Positions 40,750 through 51,892 of a DNA stretch of 64,000 nt are shown here, piece by piece. Every line of letters begins with the position of its first letter. The first letter of the stretch is position 1. Made by a program: the position numbers and the translations under genes. Below the pieces are notes generated by a model, which saw nothing but the letters and a program-made list of their open reading frames with translations, was not told the DNA's origin and did not search any database. Source of the stretch: Buchnera aphidicola (Brachycaudus cardui) (lineage in GTDB: Bacteria; Pseudomonadota; Gammaproteobacteria; Enterobacterales; Enterobacteriaceae); NCBI RefSeq assembly GCF_005081945.1, contig NZ_CP034879.1:439363-503362 (forward strand), in the 5' to 3' direction.

Positions 40750-42267
40750 ATGTCAGACACAAAAAATAATGATCAATATAAAAATATAATTCATAATGAG
40801 ATACAAACTAGAAAAATAAAAATGTCTCATATGAAAAATATGGGTTTTTCTTTTCCAAATAATTTTAAAAAAAATATTACTTCTAAAGAAATTCATCATA
40901 AATACCAAAATGAAAATATTAACGAACTTCAACAATTAAATATTACAGTCGCTATTGCTGGACGTATGATACAAAGACGTATTATGGGAAAAGCATCTTT
41001 TTTTACACTACAGGATATAGAAGGAATAATACAGGTTTATATACAAGAAAAAAAAATATCTTCTGAATTTTATAACAATCATTTTAAAAAATGGGATATT
41101 GGAGATATTTTAGGTGTAACTGGAATATTATTTAAAACTAAAACTGGAGAACTATCTATATATTGTCATAATTTAGAAATACTTAACAAATCACTAAAAC
41201 CTTTACCTGATAAATTTCATGGATTATCTAATCAAGAAATACGTTATAGACAAAGATATTTAGATCTAATTAGCAACAAAAAATCATATAATATTTTTAA
41301 AAATCGTTCTAATATTATTATGCATATTAGAAATTTCATGATAGAAAATAATTTTTTAGAAGTAGAAACTCCAATGTTACAAAATATTCCTGGCGGCGCT
41401 AATGCTCGTCCTTTTATTACCTATCACAATGAAATTAACACAGAAATGTATTTAAGAATAGCTCCTGAATTGTATTTAAAAAAATTAATTATTGGTGGTT
41501 TTGAACGTATTTTTGAAATTAATAGAAATTTTCGTAACGAAGGAGTTTCTACTCGTCATAATCCAGAATTTACAATGATGGAAGCATATATTGCATATTC
41601 AAATTATGAAGATATGATGAAGTTCACAGAAAAACTTTTTAAAAGTATCACAAAATTACTTTTTCAAGATACCATCATTGAATATGATGAATATAATTTT
41701 GATTTTAATCAACCATTTTATAGACTAACTATGCAGGATGCAATTCTAAAATTTAATCCTGAAATTACATTATCTGATTTAGAAAACATTAATAAAATAA
41801 AAAATATTGCAAAATCTATCGGTATTAAAATACAAAAAAACTGGGAAATTGGTCAAATAAAAACTGAAATTTTTGAAAAAACAGTAGAAAAAAAATTAAT
41901 TCAACCTACTTTTATTACTGAATATCCAGTAGAAGTATCTCCTTTAGCAAAACGTAATAATATTAATCCAGACGTAACTGATAGATTTGAACTTTTTATT
42001 GCTGGATATGAAATAGGAAATGGATTTTCAGAATTAAATGATGTTGAAGATCAAAAAAATAGATTTTTAAATCAAATTAAAAAATCAAACAAAAAAGATA
42101 ATAAAAATATATTTTATGATCAAGACTATATAGAAGCATTGAAATATGGTCTACCACCAACATCAGGATTAGGTATTGGCATAGATCGTTTAGTAATGAT
42201 ATTAACCAATCAAATTAGTATTCGTGATGTAATTTTATTTCCAACACTTCGTCCATATAAAAAATAA
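40750..42267 (+). CDS. lysS: Lysyl-tRNA synthetase (class II)
   Basis: Charges tRNA-Lys. 505 residues, as in E. coli. The N-terminal OB-fold (VAIAGRMIQRRIMGKASFF) binds the anticodon; class II motif 1 is around FLEVETPMLQNIPGGANARPF, motif 2 FRNEGVSTRHNPEFT and motif 3 GLGIGIDRLVMI. TAAGGA lies just upstream of the ATG, overlapping the prfB stop region, so prfB-lysS is an operon. Confidence 0.97.
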   Translation: MSDTKNNDQYKNIIHNEIQTRKIKMSHMKNMGFSFPNNFKKNITSKEIHHKYQNENINELQQLNITVAIAGRMIQRRIMGKASFFTLQDIEGIIQVYIQEKKISSEFYNNHFKKWDIGDILGVTGILFKTKTGELSIYCHNLEILNKSLKPLPDKFHGLSNQEIRYRQRYLDLISNKKSYNIFKNRSNIIMHIRNFMIENNFLEVETPMLQNIPGGANARPFITYHNEINTEMYLRIAPELYLKKLIIGGFERIFEINRNFRNEGVSTRHNPEFTMMEAYIAYSNYEDMMKFTEKLFKSITKLLFQDTIIEYDEYNFDFNQPFYRLTMQDAILKFNPEITLSDLENINKIKNIAKSIGIKIQKNWEIGQIKTEIFEKTVEKKLIQPTFITEYPVEVSPLAKRNNINPDVTDRFELFIAGYEIGNGFSELNDVEDQKNRFLNQIKKSNKKDNKNIFYDQDYIEALKYGLPPTSGLGIGIDRLVMILTNQISIRDVILFPTLRPYKK

Positions 42268-42339
42268 TTTTTATAAATAAAAACGTTATATTTAAAGCAT
42301 ATAAATACTAAATTTTTTTAATAACCTATAGGAAATAAA

Positions 42340-43614
42340 ATGCTACAGTATCCCAATTATCAACAAAAATTTCATCTTAAAAAGATCAAGGCTTTAATTA
42401 AAAAATATCAATCACCATTCTGGGTGTATGATTCTAATATTATTTACAATAAAATAAAACTATTAAAAAATTTTGATGTGATTAGATTTGCTCAAAAATC
42501 TTGTTCAAATATTAATATATTACGTTTAATGAAAAACAAAAATATAAAAATAGATGCAGTTTCATTAGGAGAAATTGAACGAGCATTATTATCTGGATTT
42601 CAACCAAATACAAATGAAATAATATTTACTGCAGATATTTTAGACAAAGAAACTTTATCTAAAGTTGTAAATTACAAAATACCAGTTAATGCTGGATCTC
42701 TAGATATGTTGACACAAATAGGAAAAATATCTCCAGGTCATCATATTTGGTTGCGTATTAATCCTGGATTTGGATATGGACATAGCAAAAAAACTAATAC
42801 TGGAGGAGAAAATAGTAAACACGGTATTTGGGAACCATCGCTAGCTATTCCAATTATAAAAAAATATAAACTCAAATTAATTGGTTTACATATGCACATT
42901 GGCTCTGGAGTCAACTATGTACATTTAAAAAAAGTCTGTAAATCTATGATAGAACATGTATATCAATTAAATCAAAAAATATCATCTATTTCTGCTGGTG
43001 GTGGATTACCTATACCTTATAATTTTAATGATAAACCAATAAATATAAATAAATACTTTGTGTTATGGGATACAGCAAGAAAAAAAATTTCTAAATTTTT
43101 AGGAAAAAAAATTGAATTAGAAATAGAACCTGGAAGATTTTTAGTTGCTGAATCAGGTATTTTAATTTCAAAAGTATGGGCTGTAAAAAAAATGGGAAGT
43201 AAAAATTTTGTTTTAATTGATGCTGGATTTAATGATTTAATGAGACCTGCTATGTACGGTAGTTATCATCATATTTCAGTCATTTCTGGAGATAATAGAG
43301 ATATAGACGAAGAAACAACAATAGATACTATTATTGGAGGTCCTCTATGTGAATCAGGAGATATTTTTACACAAAAAGAAGGGGGAACAGTACAAACTAG
43401 AAAATTACCAATTATTTATGTAGGAGACTATATAATTTTTCATGATACAGGAGCTTATGGTGCTTCAATGTCATCGAATTATAATACAAGACCACTAATT
43501 CAAGAAATATTATTACATAATAACAATTCTTTTATTATTCGAAGACGTCAAAAAATAGAAGAGATACTAAATTTAGAAAAACAATATTTTTTTAAAAAAA
43601 TAATATTAAATTAA
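42340..43614 (+). CDS. lysA: Diaminopimelate decarboxylase
   Basis: Last step of lysine synthesis: meso-diaminopimelate to lysine and CO2, using PLP. 424 residues against 420. The PLP lysine is in RFAQKSCSNI near residue 53; HMHIGSG, SAGGGLPIPY, EIEPGRFLV, CESGDIF and DTGAYGASMSSNYN line the active site. TAGGAAATAAA precedes the ATG. In E. coli lysA lies beside its regulator lysR, which is not here. Upstream enzyme asd is in this window too. Confidence 0.97.
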   Translation: MLQYPNYQQKFHLKKIKALIKKYQSPFWVYDSNIIYNKIKLLKNFDVIRFAQKSCSNINILRLMKNKNIKIDAVSLGEIERALLSGFQPNTNEIIFTADILDKETLSKVVNYKIPVNAGSLDMLTQIGKISPGHHIWLRINPGFGYGHSKKTNTGGENSKHGIWEPSLAIPIIKKYKLKLIGLHMHIGSGVNYVHLKKVCKSMIEHVYQLNQKISSISAGGGLPIPYNFNDKPININKYFVLWDTARKKISKFLGKKIELEIEPGRFLVAESGILISKVWAVKKMGSKNFVLIDAGFNDLMRPAMYGSYHHISVISGDNRDIDEETTIDTIIGGPLCESGDIFTQKEGGTVQTRKLPIIYVGDYIIFHDTGAYGASMSSNYNTRPLIQEILLHNNNSFIIRRRQKIEEILNLEKQYFFKKIILN

Positions 43615-43655
43615 TATAAAAAATATTTTTCACTTAACAGGATATGACTTAAACA

Positions 43656-44540
43656 ATGTATATTATTTTTCCTAATATTGATCCTATTATTTTTTCTATT
43701 GGTCCTATCTCTGCTCATTGGTATGGCTTTATGTATCTTATTAGTTTCTTATTTGCTATATGGTATGGAAAAAAAAATAGTATCAAAAAAAAACAAATAT
43801 GGTATAAAAAAAAAATAGAAACATTATTATATGCTATTTTTATAGGATCTTGTATTGGAGGTAGAATAGGATATATTATATTCTATAATTTTTCATATTT
43901 TTCCCAAAATATATTGTATTCGTTTTATATATGGAAAGGTGGTATGTCGTTTCATGGAGGATTAATTGGTGCTGTTATCACAATGTTTTATTTTTCTTTA
44001 AAATATAAAAAAAAAATATTAGAAATATCTGATTTTATTGTTCCATTAATACCTTTTGGTTTAGGTGCTGGAAGATTAGGTAATTTCATTAATAGTGAAT
44101 TATGGGGTAGAGTATCAATAAATTTTTCATATGCAATGATTTTTCCTAACTCTCTAAATCAAGATTTGGAAAAAGTTAAAAAATATCCTGAATTAAAGCC
44201 TTTTTTAGATGAATATGGAGCATTACCACGTCATCCTTCACAATTATATGAGTTTTTTTTAGAAGGAGTAGTTTTATTTTTTATAATATATTTTTTTACA
44301 AAAAAAGATAGGCCAATAGGAAGTGTAAGTGGTTTATTTTTAATTTTTTACGGTGTATTTAGAATCATTGTAGAATTTTTTCGAGAACCTGATCCTCAAA
44401 TAGGATTATTTAAGAATATAATTAGTATGGGTCAAATATTATCAATACCAATGATTATTACTGGATTAATTATTATGTTTAAAACTTTTTATAAAAACTG
44501 GATTATTGAAAAAAATGAAACAATATCTCACATTAATTAA
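43656..44540 (+). CDS. lgt: Prolipoprotein diacylglyceryl transferase
   Basis: Inner-membrane enzyme that attaches diacylglycerol to the lipobox cysteine of prolipoproteins such as BamD. 294 residues, with about seven hydrophobic segments. The N-terminal [31 protein letters not shown] (with the essential His) and the signature [16 protein letters not shown] are intact; RHPSQLYE follows. It overlaps thyA by 26 bases, as a tight lgt-thyA pair like that of E. coli. Confidence 0.96.
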   Translation: MYIIFPNIDPIIFSIGPISAHWYGFMYLISFLFAIWYGKKNSIKKKQIWYKKKIETLLYAIFIGSCIGGRIGYIIFYNFSYFSQNILYSFYIWKGGMSFHGGLIGAVITMFYFSLKYKKKILEISDFIVPLIPFGLGAGRLGNFINSELWGRVSINFSYAMIFPNSLNQDLEKVKKYPELKPFLDEYGALPRHPSQLYEFFLEGVVLFFIIYFFTKKDRPIGSVSGLFLIFYGVFRIIVEFFREPDPQIGLFKNIISMGQILSIPMIITGLIIMFKTFYKNWIIEKNETISHIN

Positions 44541-45309
44541 AAAAATAATCAAAACTGGCAATTCAAAGAAAGACCGTACAGGTACAGGAACTCTATCTAT
44601 TTTTGGTTATAATATGAAATTTAACTTAAAAAAAGGTTTTCCACTTCTTACAACAAAAAAATGTCATATTCCATCTATTATACATGAGCTTTTATGGTTT
44701 TTAAAAGGTGAGACTAATATTAAATATCTCAAACAAAATAAAATATCTATTTGGAATCATTGGGCAGATGAATTTGGAGATGTTGGTCCAATTTATGGAA
44801 AACAATGGAGAAGCTGGAATACATTAGAAAATAATAATATTGATCAAATTAAGAATATATTAATACAGATAAAAACAGATCCAGATTCTCGTAGAATTTT
44901 AGTTTCTAGTTGGAATGTTGGAGAAATACATAAAATGAAGTTACCACCTTGTCATGTTCTTTTTCAATTTTATGTCTTTAAAAAAAAATTAAGTTGTCAG
45001 CTATACCAACGTTCTTGTGACGTATTTCTTGGATTACCTTTTAATATAGCTAGTTATGCAATACTCATACATATGATAGCACAACAATGTGATTTAGAAG
45101 TAGGAGAATTTTTATGGACAGGTGGAGACGTTCATTTATATAATAATCATATAGAATTAGCAAAAAAACAAATACTTAGAACTCCTAGATCACTTCCAAA
45201 ATTAATTATTACTCAAAAACCTCAATCATTATTTAAATATTCCTTTCAAGATTTTAAAATTGTTGGATATCATCCCTATCCTTCTATCAAAGCAAAAATA
45301 TCTATATAA
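44515..45309 (+). CDS. thyA: Thymidylate synthase
   Basis: Methylates dUMP to dTMP with methylenetetrahydrofolate. From the ATG at 44515 (MKQYL) it is 264 residues, the E. coli length; the ATG at 44506 adds three residues with no counterpart. [14 protein letters not shown] binds phosphate; the nucleophile is in [11 protein letters not shown] (residue 146), and [18 protein letters not shown] and [10 protein letters not shown] follow. Starts inside lgt, so translation is probably coupled. Confidence 0.97.
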   Translation: MKQYLTLIKKIIKTGNSKKDRTGTGTLSIFGYNMKFNLKKGFPLLTTKKCHIPSIIHELLWFLKGETNIKYLKQNKISIWNHWADEFGDVGPIYGKQWRSWNTLENNNIDQIKNILIQIKTDPDSRRILVSSWNVGEIHKMKLPPCHVLFQFYVFKKKLSCQLYQRSCDVFLGLPFNIASYAILIHMIAQQCDLEVGEFLWTGGDVHLYNNHIELAKKQILRTPRSLPKLIITQKPQSLFKYSFQDFKIVGYHPYPSIKAKISI

Positions 45310-45366
45310 AGTTTATATTTAATAAAAGATATTTATACATCAACTTAAGTGAACTATCGCTATAAT

Positions 45367-46686
45367 ATGAAATATATATATATAAAAACTTGGGGCTGTC
45401 AAATGAATGAATATGATTCATCTATGATAGTTTCTTTATTGCAAGAAAAAAATCAATATTTTCTTACTAAGAATCCAGAAAACGCTGATGTTTTAATATT
45501 AAATACTTGTTCTATAAGAGAAAAAGCTCAAGAAAAAGTTTTTCATCAACTTGGAAGATGGAAAAAAATTAAAAATAAAAATTCGAAAGTTATTATTGCA
45601 GTAGGAGGTTGTGTTGCTACTCAAGAAGGCAAAGAAATTTATAAAAGAGCAAATTACGTAGATATAATATTCGGAACTCAAACTTTACATAAACTACCTC
45701 ACATGATTTCTGAAGTAGAAAAACTTCGTAAATTATCTATAGATATTACTTTTCCTAAATTAGAAAAATTCAAATATGCTGTGCTACCTAAAAAAACAAC
45801 ATATACAGCATCAGTTTCTATTATGGAAGGATGTAATAAATACTGTTCTTTTTGTGTGGTACCGTATACAAGAGGAAATGAAATCAGTAGACCATGTGAT
45901 GATGTTCTATTTGAAATATCAACATTAGCAGAACGAGGTGTCAGAGAGATAAATTTATTGGGACAAAATGTTAATGCATATCAAGGTCCAACTTTTAATG
46001 GAAAAATTTGCTATTTTTCAGAATTAATAAGATTAGTTGCTGAAATAGATGGTATTGATAGAATTCGATTTACGACTAGTAACCCCTTAGAATTTACAGA
46101 CGATATTATTGAAGTCTATCAAGATACACCTAAATTAGTTAGTTTTCTTCATCTTCCTGTACAAAGTGGTTCTAATCGAATACTTCAATTAATGAAACGT
46201 TCATACACAATAGAAGACTATCAGTCTATTGTAGAAAAACTTCTTATTGCAAGACCAAATCTTCAAATTAGTTCTGATTTTATTGTAGGCTTTCCAGGAG
46301 AAACTGAAGTAGATTTTGAGAAAACGATGATGTTCATCAAAAAGATAAATTTTGACATGAGTTTTAGTTTTATATACTCTAACCGACCAGGAACACCTTC
46401 ATCTGAAATGACAGATAATACTACTATACAAGAGAAAAAAAAACGATTATATATCTTACAAGAACGCATTAATATTCAAACCATGCTATGGAGTAGAAAA
46501 ATGTTTGGAAGTATACAGTCTATTTTAGTAGAAGGTGTATCTAATAAGAATGCAATAGAATTATATGGCAGAACAGAAAATAATAGAATTGTTACTTTTC
46601 AAGGATCACCTAAGATAATCGGTCAATTTGTTAATTTAAAAATTGAAAAAATACATACACATTCATTAAAAGGACGAATAATTTAA
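45367..46686 (+). CDS. miaB: tRNA-2-methylthio-N6-isopentenyladenosine synthase
   Basis: Radical-SAM methylthiotransferase acting on i6A37 of tRNAs. From ATG 45367 it has 439 residues; the GTG at 45349 would add six unmatched residues. [22 protein letters not shown] and VGGCVA hold the three cysteines of the auxiliary cluster, and [11 protein letters not shown] (C-x3-C-x2-C) the radical-SAM cluster. A TRAM domain ends the protein, somewhat shorter than E. coli MiaB (474). Followed by ybeY after 20 bases. Confidence 0.95.
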   Translation: MKYIYIKTWGCQMNEYDSSMIVSLLQEKNQYFLTKNPENADVLILNTCSIREKAQEKVFHQLGRWKKIKNKNSKVIIAVGGCVATQEGKEIYKRANYVDIIFGTQTLHKLPHMISEVEKLRKLSIDITFPKLEKFKYAVLPKKTTYTASVSIMEGCNKYCSFCVVPYTRGNEISRPCDDVLFEISTLAERGVREINLLGQNVNAYQGPTFNGKICYFSELIRLVAEIDGIDRIRFTTSNPLEFTDDIIEVYQDTPKLVSFLHLPVQSGSNRILQLMKRSYTIEDYQSIVEKLLIARPNLQISSDFIVGFPGETEVDFEKTMMFIKKINFDMSFSFIYSNRPGTPSSEMTDNTTIQEKKKRLYILQERINIQTMLWSRKMFGSIQSILVEGVSNKNAIELYGRTENNRIVTFQGSPKIIGQFVNLKIEKIHTHSLKGRII

Positions 46687-46706
46687 ATAATTAAAATAAA
46701 AAATAT

Positions 46707-47159
46707 ATGAAAAAAATTATTATTAACCTTCAATGCAGTTGTATAGAAAATCAACATATACCTCAAAAATATCTTTTTAAAAAATGGATACAAAAAATTT
46801 TATATGTAAAAAAAAACAATATAATAACGATTAGAATCGTAAATGAATTAGAAATCAAATATTTAAACTATATTTATAGAGGACAAAATAAAGCAACAAA
46901 TGTTTTATCATTTCCTTTTAATAAATACGTAACAATCAATTATAAATTATTAGGAGATTTAGTTTTATGCAAAAAAATAATAGAAAAAGAAGCCTCTAGA
47001 TATAATAAAAAATTAGAATCACATTGGGCTCATATGACAATACATGGAGTGCTTCATTTATTAGGATATAATCATAAAAATATTAAAGAAGCATATATGA
47101 TGGAAAAAATAGAAAATAAAATAATGTTATCTTTAAATTATAAACAACCACACATTTAA
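46707..47159 (+). CDS. ybeY: Endoribonuclease YbeY
   Basis: Metal-dependent RNase needed for 16S rRNA 3'-end maturation and ribosome quality control. 150 residues against 155. The zinc motif is HGVLHLLGYNH (H-x3-H-x5-H, near residue 112) preceded by TNVLSFPF, both diagnostic. miaB, ybeY and corC keep the E. coli order (miaB-ybeZ-ybeY-ybeX), with the PhoH-like ATPase gene ybeZ lost. Confidence 0.95.
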   Translation: MKKIIINLQCSCIENQHIPQKYLFKKWIQKILYVKKNNIITIRIVNELEIKYLNYIYRGQNKATNVLSFPFNKYVTINYKLLGDLVLCKKIIEKEASRYNKKLESHWAHMTIHGVLHLLGYNHKNIKEAYMMEKIENKIMLSLNYKQPHI

Positions 47160-47251
47160 AATTTTATTAATCTTTTATAAAAAATATTTTAACTCACGCT
47201 TTTCTACCATAGAATAGCATAACATATTTTCAAAATAGATAATCTAATACT

Positions 47252-48127
47252 ATGAGTGATAATCATTCACAAAACTGCGATAAAATAAATAGAAAAGGTT
47301 TTTTTTCTATCTTATTGAATCAAATTTTTCATGATGAACCTAAAAATAGAGAAGAACTGTTAGTACTAATTCGTGATTCAGAACAAAATGAACTTATTGA
47401 TCAAGATACTTGCGATATGCTAGAAGGAGTCATACATATTGCAAAAAAAAGAATTAAAGAAATAATGATTCCAAGAACACAAATGATAACATTAAAATTA
47501 AATTATAATTTAAATAAGTGTCTTGACATTATTATTGAATCTGCACATTCACGTTTTCCAGTTATGAGTAGTGATAAAAATTATGTTGAAGGATTTTTAA
47601 TTGCTAAAGATTTATTACCTTTTATGAGAAATTCTACAGGTATTTTTTGTATTAAAAATATATTACGCTCAGCAGTTGTAGTTCCAGAAAGTAAACATGT
47701 AGATAGAATGTTAAAAGAATTTCGATCAAAAAGAAATCATATGGCAATAGTAATAGATGAATTTGGAGCTGTTTCCGGTTTAGTGACTATAGAAGACATA
47801 CTGGAATTAATTGTTGGAGAAATACAAGATGAATATGATGATGAAGAAAAAATTAATATTAGAAAACTACAAAAATCTACATTTTCTGTTAGAGCACTGA
47901 CAGAAATTAAAGAATTTAATGAAACGTTCAGTACTAATTTTAAAGATGACGAAGTAGATACAATAGGAGGATTAGTGATGAAGGAATTTGGTCATTTACC
48001 AAGTCGTGGTGAAAGTATTAATATTAATGATTACTCTTTTAAAATATCTATAGCAAATAGTAGCAAAGTTATACAAATACATGTCACTGTTCCAGATAAT
48101 AAAATACCAATTTTAAAAGAAAAATAA
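47252..48127 (+). CDS. corC: CBS-domain protein CorC (YbeX)
   Basis: 291 residues against 292. Two CBS domains (about 65-200) with RIKEIMIPRTQMITL and NHMAIVIDEFGAVSGLVTIED, then a CorC_HlyC transporter-associated domain ending in GGLVMKEFGHLPSRGE. Soluble; it lacks the membrane DUF21 region of longer homologues. In E. coli it is linked to magnesium/cobalt resistance and to ribosome function; the exact activity is unsettled. Follows ybeY in the conserved order. Confidence 0.94.
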   Translation: MSDNHSQNCDKINRKGFFSILLNQIFHDEPKNREELLVLIRDSEQNELIDQDTCDMLEGVIHIAKKRIKEIMIPRTQMITLKLNYNLNKCLDIIIESAHSRFPVMSSDKNYVEGFLIAKDLLPFMRNSTGIFCIKNILRSAVVVPESKHVDRMLKEFRSKRNHMAIVIDEFGAVSGLVTIEDILELIVGEIQDEYDDEEKINIRKLQKSTFSVRALTEIKEFNETFSTNFKDDEVDTIGGLVMKEFGHLPSRGESININDYSFKISIANSSKVIQIHVTVPDNKIPILKEK

Positions 48128-48247
48128 TGTTAATAATATTTTATTGTTAAATATTTTTAAAGCATCAACAAATAAATATAAAAAATGATTTTCTAATTAA
48201 TATTAGAAAAATAATATTAATTACATATTTTATGATTGAGATAAAAA

Positions 48248-50830
48248 ATGGAAAAAGAATATTTGCCCGAAAAAATAGAATTATATGTGCAAGAATATTG
48301 GAAACAAAATAAAACCTTTCAAGTAACTGAAGATCCTAAAAAAGAAAAATATTACTGTCTACCAATGATCCCATATCCTTCTGGAAAATTACATATGGGT
48401 CATGTAAGAAATTACACTATTAGTGATGTTATTGCTCGATATCAAAGAATGTTAGGAAAAAATGTCTTACAACCTATGGGTTGGGATGCTTTTGGACTAC
48501 CTGCTGAAGATGCTGCTATAAAAAATAATACTGTTCCTTCAGCTTGGACTGATAACAACATAAAACATATGAAAAAACAATTACAATCATTAGGTTTTAG
48601 TTATGATTGGAGCCGAGAAATAACTACATGTAAGCCAGAATATTATCAATGGGAACAATGGTTTTTTACAAAATTATATGAAAAAAATTTAGTCTATAAA
48701 AAAAATAGTTTTGTAAACTGGTGTTCTTATGACAACACTGTTTTAGCGAATGAACAAGTAATTGATGGTTGTTGTTGGAGATGTCAGAATAAAATCAAAA
48801 TAAAAAAAATTCCTCAATGGTTTATAAAAATAAGAAATTATGCTGAATCTTTATATCAAGATTTAAAAACATTAAATCAATGGCCTGAAAATGTAAAAAA
48901 TATGCAACGGAACTGGATCGGCAGAACAAAAGGATTTGAAATTACTTTAAGTATTTTAAATAATAATAAAAAATTAAAGGTATTTACTAATAGATTAGAT
49001 CTTATAATGGGTTCTACATTTGTTGTAATATCTCCTTGTCATAAATTATCTACAGATTTATCTAAAAAAAATATTCTTATTAAAAATTTTCTACAAAAAT
49101 ATAAGTATTTCTCTAAAGAAGAAATAGAAAAAGTAAAATATAAAGGTATTAATACTAATATGTTTGTGTTTCATCCAATTATAGAAAAAAAAATACCCGT
49201 TTGGATTGCTAATTTTACTCTACAATCATATGGAACAAAAGCATTATTATCTGTTCCTGGACATAATGAAAATGATTGGAATTTTGCCATACAGTATAAT
49301 TTAGAAGTAAAGTATGTCATTTTAAATTCTGAAACACAAAAATTAAAGAAACATACTTCATTTATAGATACAAAGGGAATATTATTTAATTCTCAAGAAT
49401 TTAACGGTCTAAATTTCCAAGAAAGTACCGAGGAAATAAAAAAAATACTATTTAAAAAGAAAATATTAAAGGAAAAAATTAAATATAAACTACAAGATTG
49501 GTGTGTATCTAGACAAAGATACTGGGGAGCACCCATTCCCATGGCAAAATTAAAAAATGGAAAATTTATACCCATTCCCGAAGATAAACTACCTGTTCTT
49601 TTACCAGATATTACAAATAGTATACATACTTCAGATAAAAATATTAATTCTAATTCTAAATGGACTAAAATTTTTATTGATGGTCATACGGCTATTAAAG
49701 AAACAGATACTTTTGATACATTTATGGAATCATCTTGGTATTATGCAAGATATACTTGTCCACACTTTAATAAAGGTATGATTGATCCAAGGGCATCTAA
49801 ATATTGGCTTCCTGTTGATCAATACATTGGTGGGATAGAACATGCAATTATGCATTTAATGTATTTTAGATTTTATAATAAATTACTACGTGATTTTAAA
49901 TTAGTTAATTTTGATGAACCAGTAAAAAATTTATTATGCCAAGGAATGGTACTTTCTGAAGCTTTTTATGAAATAGGAGACCATTCCCAAAGGAATTGGA
50001 TTCACTCATCATCTGTGTTAAAAAAGCGTGATGAAAAAGGTAAAATTATTAGATCATATAATACAGAAGGTAAAGAACTAGTTTATGCAGGAATGATAAA
50101 AATGTCTAAATCTAAAAATAATGGTATTGAACCAGAATTAATAGTTAGACGTTATGGTGCTGATACAATTCGTTTGTTTATTATGTTTGCTGCTCCTGTA
50201 GAAGCATCTTTAGAATGGAATGAATCAAATTTAAAAGGAATCCATCGTTTTTTAAAAAAATTATGGATATTAATATTTCAATATATTCAAATAAGCACTA
50301 CACATAAAAATATGAATTTTAAATATTTAAATTCTCAACAAACTGAATTACGTTGTCAATTACATAAAACCATAAAAAAAGTTTCTGATGATATAAGTCG
50401 TCGAAAATCATTTAATACTGCTATTTCCGCAATTATTAAACTAGTAAATCGACTAGTAAAAGCTCCAATGGAAGAAGAACAAGACAAATCTATTTTAAGA
50501 GAATCTTTAATTGCTATAATTAAAATGCTTTATCCATTTACACCTCATTTTTGCTTTTTTGTTTGGAAATATTTTAATAAAAAAATTTCTATCGATCATG
50601 AAAAATGGCCTATTTATAATGAAAAAATAATATTAAAAAAACATAATATTCTTATTATTCAAATTAATGGAAAAAAAAGAAATACTATAGAAATATCTAA
50701 TATTTTAAATAAAGAAGAAGTCTTTTTTCTAGCTCAAAATCAAATAGTTATAAAGAAATATTTACAAGATAAAAAAATAAAAAAAATAATATATATTCCA
50801 CATAAAATTATAAATTTTGTAACATCATAA
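48248..50830 (+). CDS. leuS: Leucyl-tRNA synthetase
   Basis: Charges leucine tRNAs, including the UAG isoacceptor in this window. 860 residues, the E. coli length. HIGH box PSGKLHMGHVRNY (near residue 44), zinc-finger-like CCWRCQNK, and MSKS box MIKMSKSKNNG near residue 620. The editing domain segment differs at its T-rich peptide: E. coli-like TCMGCTFV is here GSTFVVISPCH, an imperfect match worth checking for editing strength. The C-terminal tRNA-binding part is present. holA follows. Confidence 0.97.
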   Translation: MEKEYLPEKIELYVQEYWKQNKTFQVTEDPKKEKYYCLPMIPYPSGKLHMGHVRNYTISDVIARYQRMLGKNVLQPMGWDAFGLPAEDAAIKNNTVPSAWTDNNIKHMKKQLQSLGFSYDWSREITTCKPEYYQWEQWFFTKLYEKNLVYKKNSFVNWCSYDNTVLANEQVIDGCCWRCQNKIKIKKIPQWFIKIRNYAESLYQDLKTLNQWPENVKNMQRNWIGRTKGFEITLSILNNNKKLKVFTNRLDLIMGSTFVVISPCHKLSTDLSKKNILIKNFLQKYKYFSKEEIEKVKYKGINTNMFVFHPIIEKKIPVWIANFTLQSYGTKALLSVPGHNENDWNFAIQYNLEVKYVILNSETQKLKKHTSFIDTKGILFNSQEFNGLNFQESTEEIKKILFKKKILKEKIKYKLQDWCVSRQRYWGAPIPMAKLKNGKFIPIPEDKLPVLLPDITNSIHTSDKNINSNSKWTKIFIDGHTAIKETDTFDTFMESSWYYARYTCPHFNKGMIDPRASKYWLPVDQYIGGIEHAIMHLMYFRFYNKLLRDFKLVNFDEPVKNLLCQGMVLSEAFYEIGDHSQRNWIHSSSVLKKRDEKGKIIRSYNTEGKELVYAGMIKMSKSKNNGIEPELIVRRYGADTIRLFIMFAAPVEASLEWNESNLKGIHRFLKKLWILIFQYIQISTTHKNMNFKYLNSQQTELRCQLHKTIKKVSDDISRRKSFNTAISAIIKLVNRLVKAPMEEEQDKSILRESLIAIIKMLYPFTPHFCFFVWKYFNKKISIDHEKWPIYNEKIILKKHNILIIQINGKKRNTIEISNILNKEEVFFLAQNQIVIKKYLQDKKIKKIIYIPHKIINFVTS

Positions 50831-50867
50831 TACAATAATCTTTTTGAAAATAACATCATGACCTTAA

Positions 50868-51881
50868 ATGAATATTATACAACCAGCACAACTAAAAGAA
50901 CATTTAATTAAAAATTTATATTCTTTCTATGTTCTTTTAGGAGAAGATTTTTGTTTAATAAATAAAAATCAAGATTTAATCTTAAAATATGCCAATCAAA
51001 AAGGATTTATAGAAACAATCACTATTGATATAGAACAGAATAAAGATTGGGAGAAAGTGATTCGTTTTTGTCAAACAAGAAATTTATTTTTTAACAAAAC
51101 AATTTTAATTATTAATTTTATTATTAACACACTTAATATTGTATTAATTAAAAATATCAATAAAATATCTTTTTTATTACATATAGACATTTTAATAATA
51201 TTAAAATTAAATCATCTATCAGGATCTAGCCAAATAAAAAAAATATTACATACATTACAACTTAATAGTAATATAGTTTCTTGTTTTACACCCTATAATT
51301 TAAATTTCACTAATTGGGTTTTATATGAAATTGAAGAGAAAAATATAAATATAGAAAAAAAAGCTTTTTTTTTATTATGTAAATACTATGAAGGAGATAC
51401 TTTATTTATATATAAAATTTTAGATATACTATTAATGACATATCCTAACACCTGTATTTCAGTAGATGAAATTAAAAAAATTATTCTTGATTTTTTTAAT
51501 TTTTCAGAGTTACATTGGATTAATGCTATTTTTCAAGGCCAAATAAAAAAGGCTATGTATATTCTAAATACATTTCATAAAAAAAGACATAATCCTCTTA
51601 TTTTGATACGTTCTTTGCAAAAAGATTTACTAAAATTAATTTATATGAATCGTGAAAAAAATATAAACATTAATATGTTATTAAAACAATACAACATTTC
51701 AAGTGCACGACATAAATTTTTTATGTATGCTTTAAAAAAAATTAATAATCAAAATTATTTTAAAGCAATTAGAATTCTAGTAAATATAGAAATAAATATT
51801 AAAAAAAAATATAATAATTCTGTATGGATGCAATTACAAAAATTGACTTTAATGTTAAGTTCACTTGTATTTTATACATAA
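50868..51881 (+). CDS. holA: DNA polymerase III delta subunit
   Basis: Clamp-loader subunit that opens the beta clamp. 337 residues against 343. Strong divergence, but AQLKEHLIKNLYSFYVLLGEDFCLIN matches the N-terminal clamp-binding domain (quoted in part: YVLLGEDF), and WINAIFQGQIKKAMYILN and PLILIRSLQKDLLKL match the C-terminal collar region. Position between leuS and nadD supports the call; in E. coli leuS-lptE-holA-nadD, lptE being lost here. No Walker motif, as expected for delta. Confidence 0.92.
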   Translation: MNIIQPAQLKEHLIKNLYSFYVLLGEDFCLINKNQDLILKYANQKGFIETITIDIEQNKDWEKVIRFCQTRNLFFNKTILIINFIINTLNIVLIKNINKISFLLHIDILIILKLNHLSGSSQIKKILHTLQLNSNIVSCFTPYNLNFTNWVLYEIEEKNINIEKKAFFLLCKYYEGDTLFIYKILDILLMTYPNTCISVDEIKKIILDFFNFSELHWINAIFQGQIKKAMYILNTFHKKRHNPLILIRSLQKDLLKLIYMNREKNININMLLKQYNISSARHKFFMYALKKINNQNYFKAIRILVNIEINIKKKYNNSVWMQLQKLTLMLSSLVFYT

Positions 51882-51892
51882 AAAAATTAAAA

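Noticed and set aside
48189..48210. Inverted repeat TTTTCTAA/TTAGAAAA before leuS.
   Set aside because: Eight AT-rich pairs with no U-run directly after; short palindromes like this are frequent by chance at this base composition.
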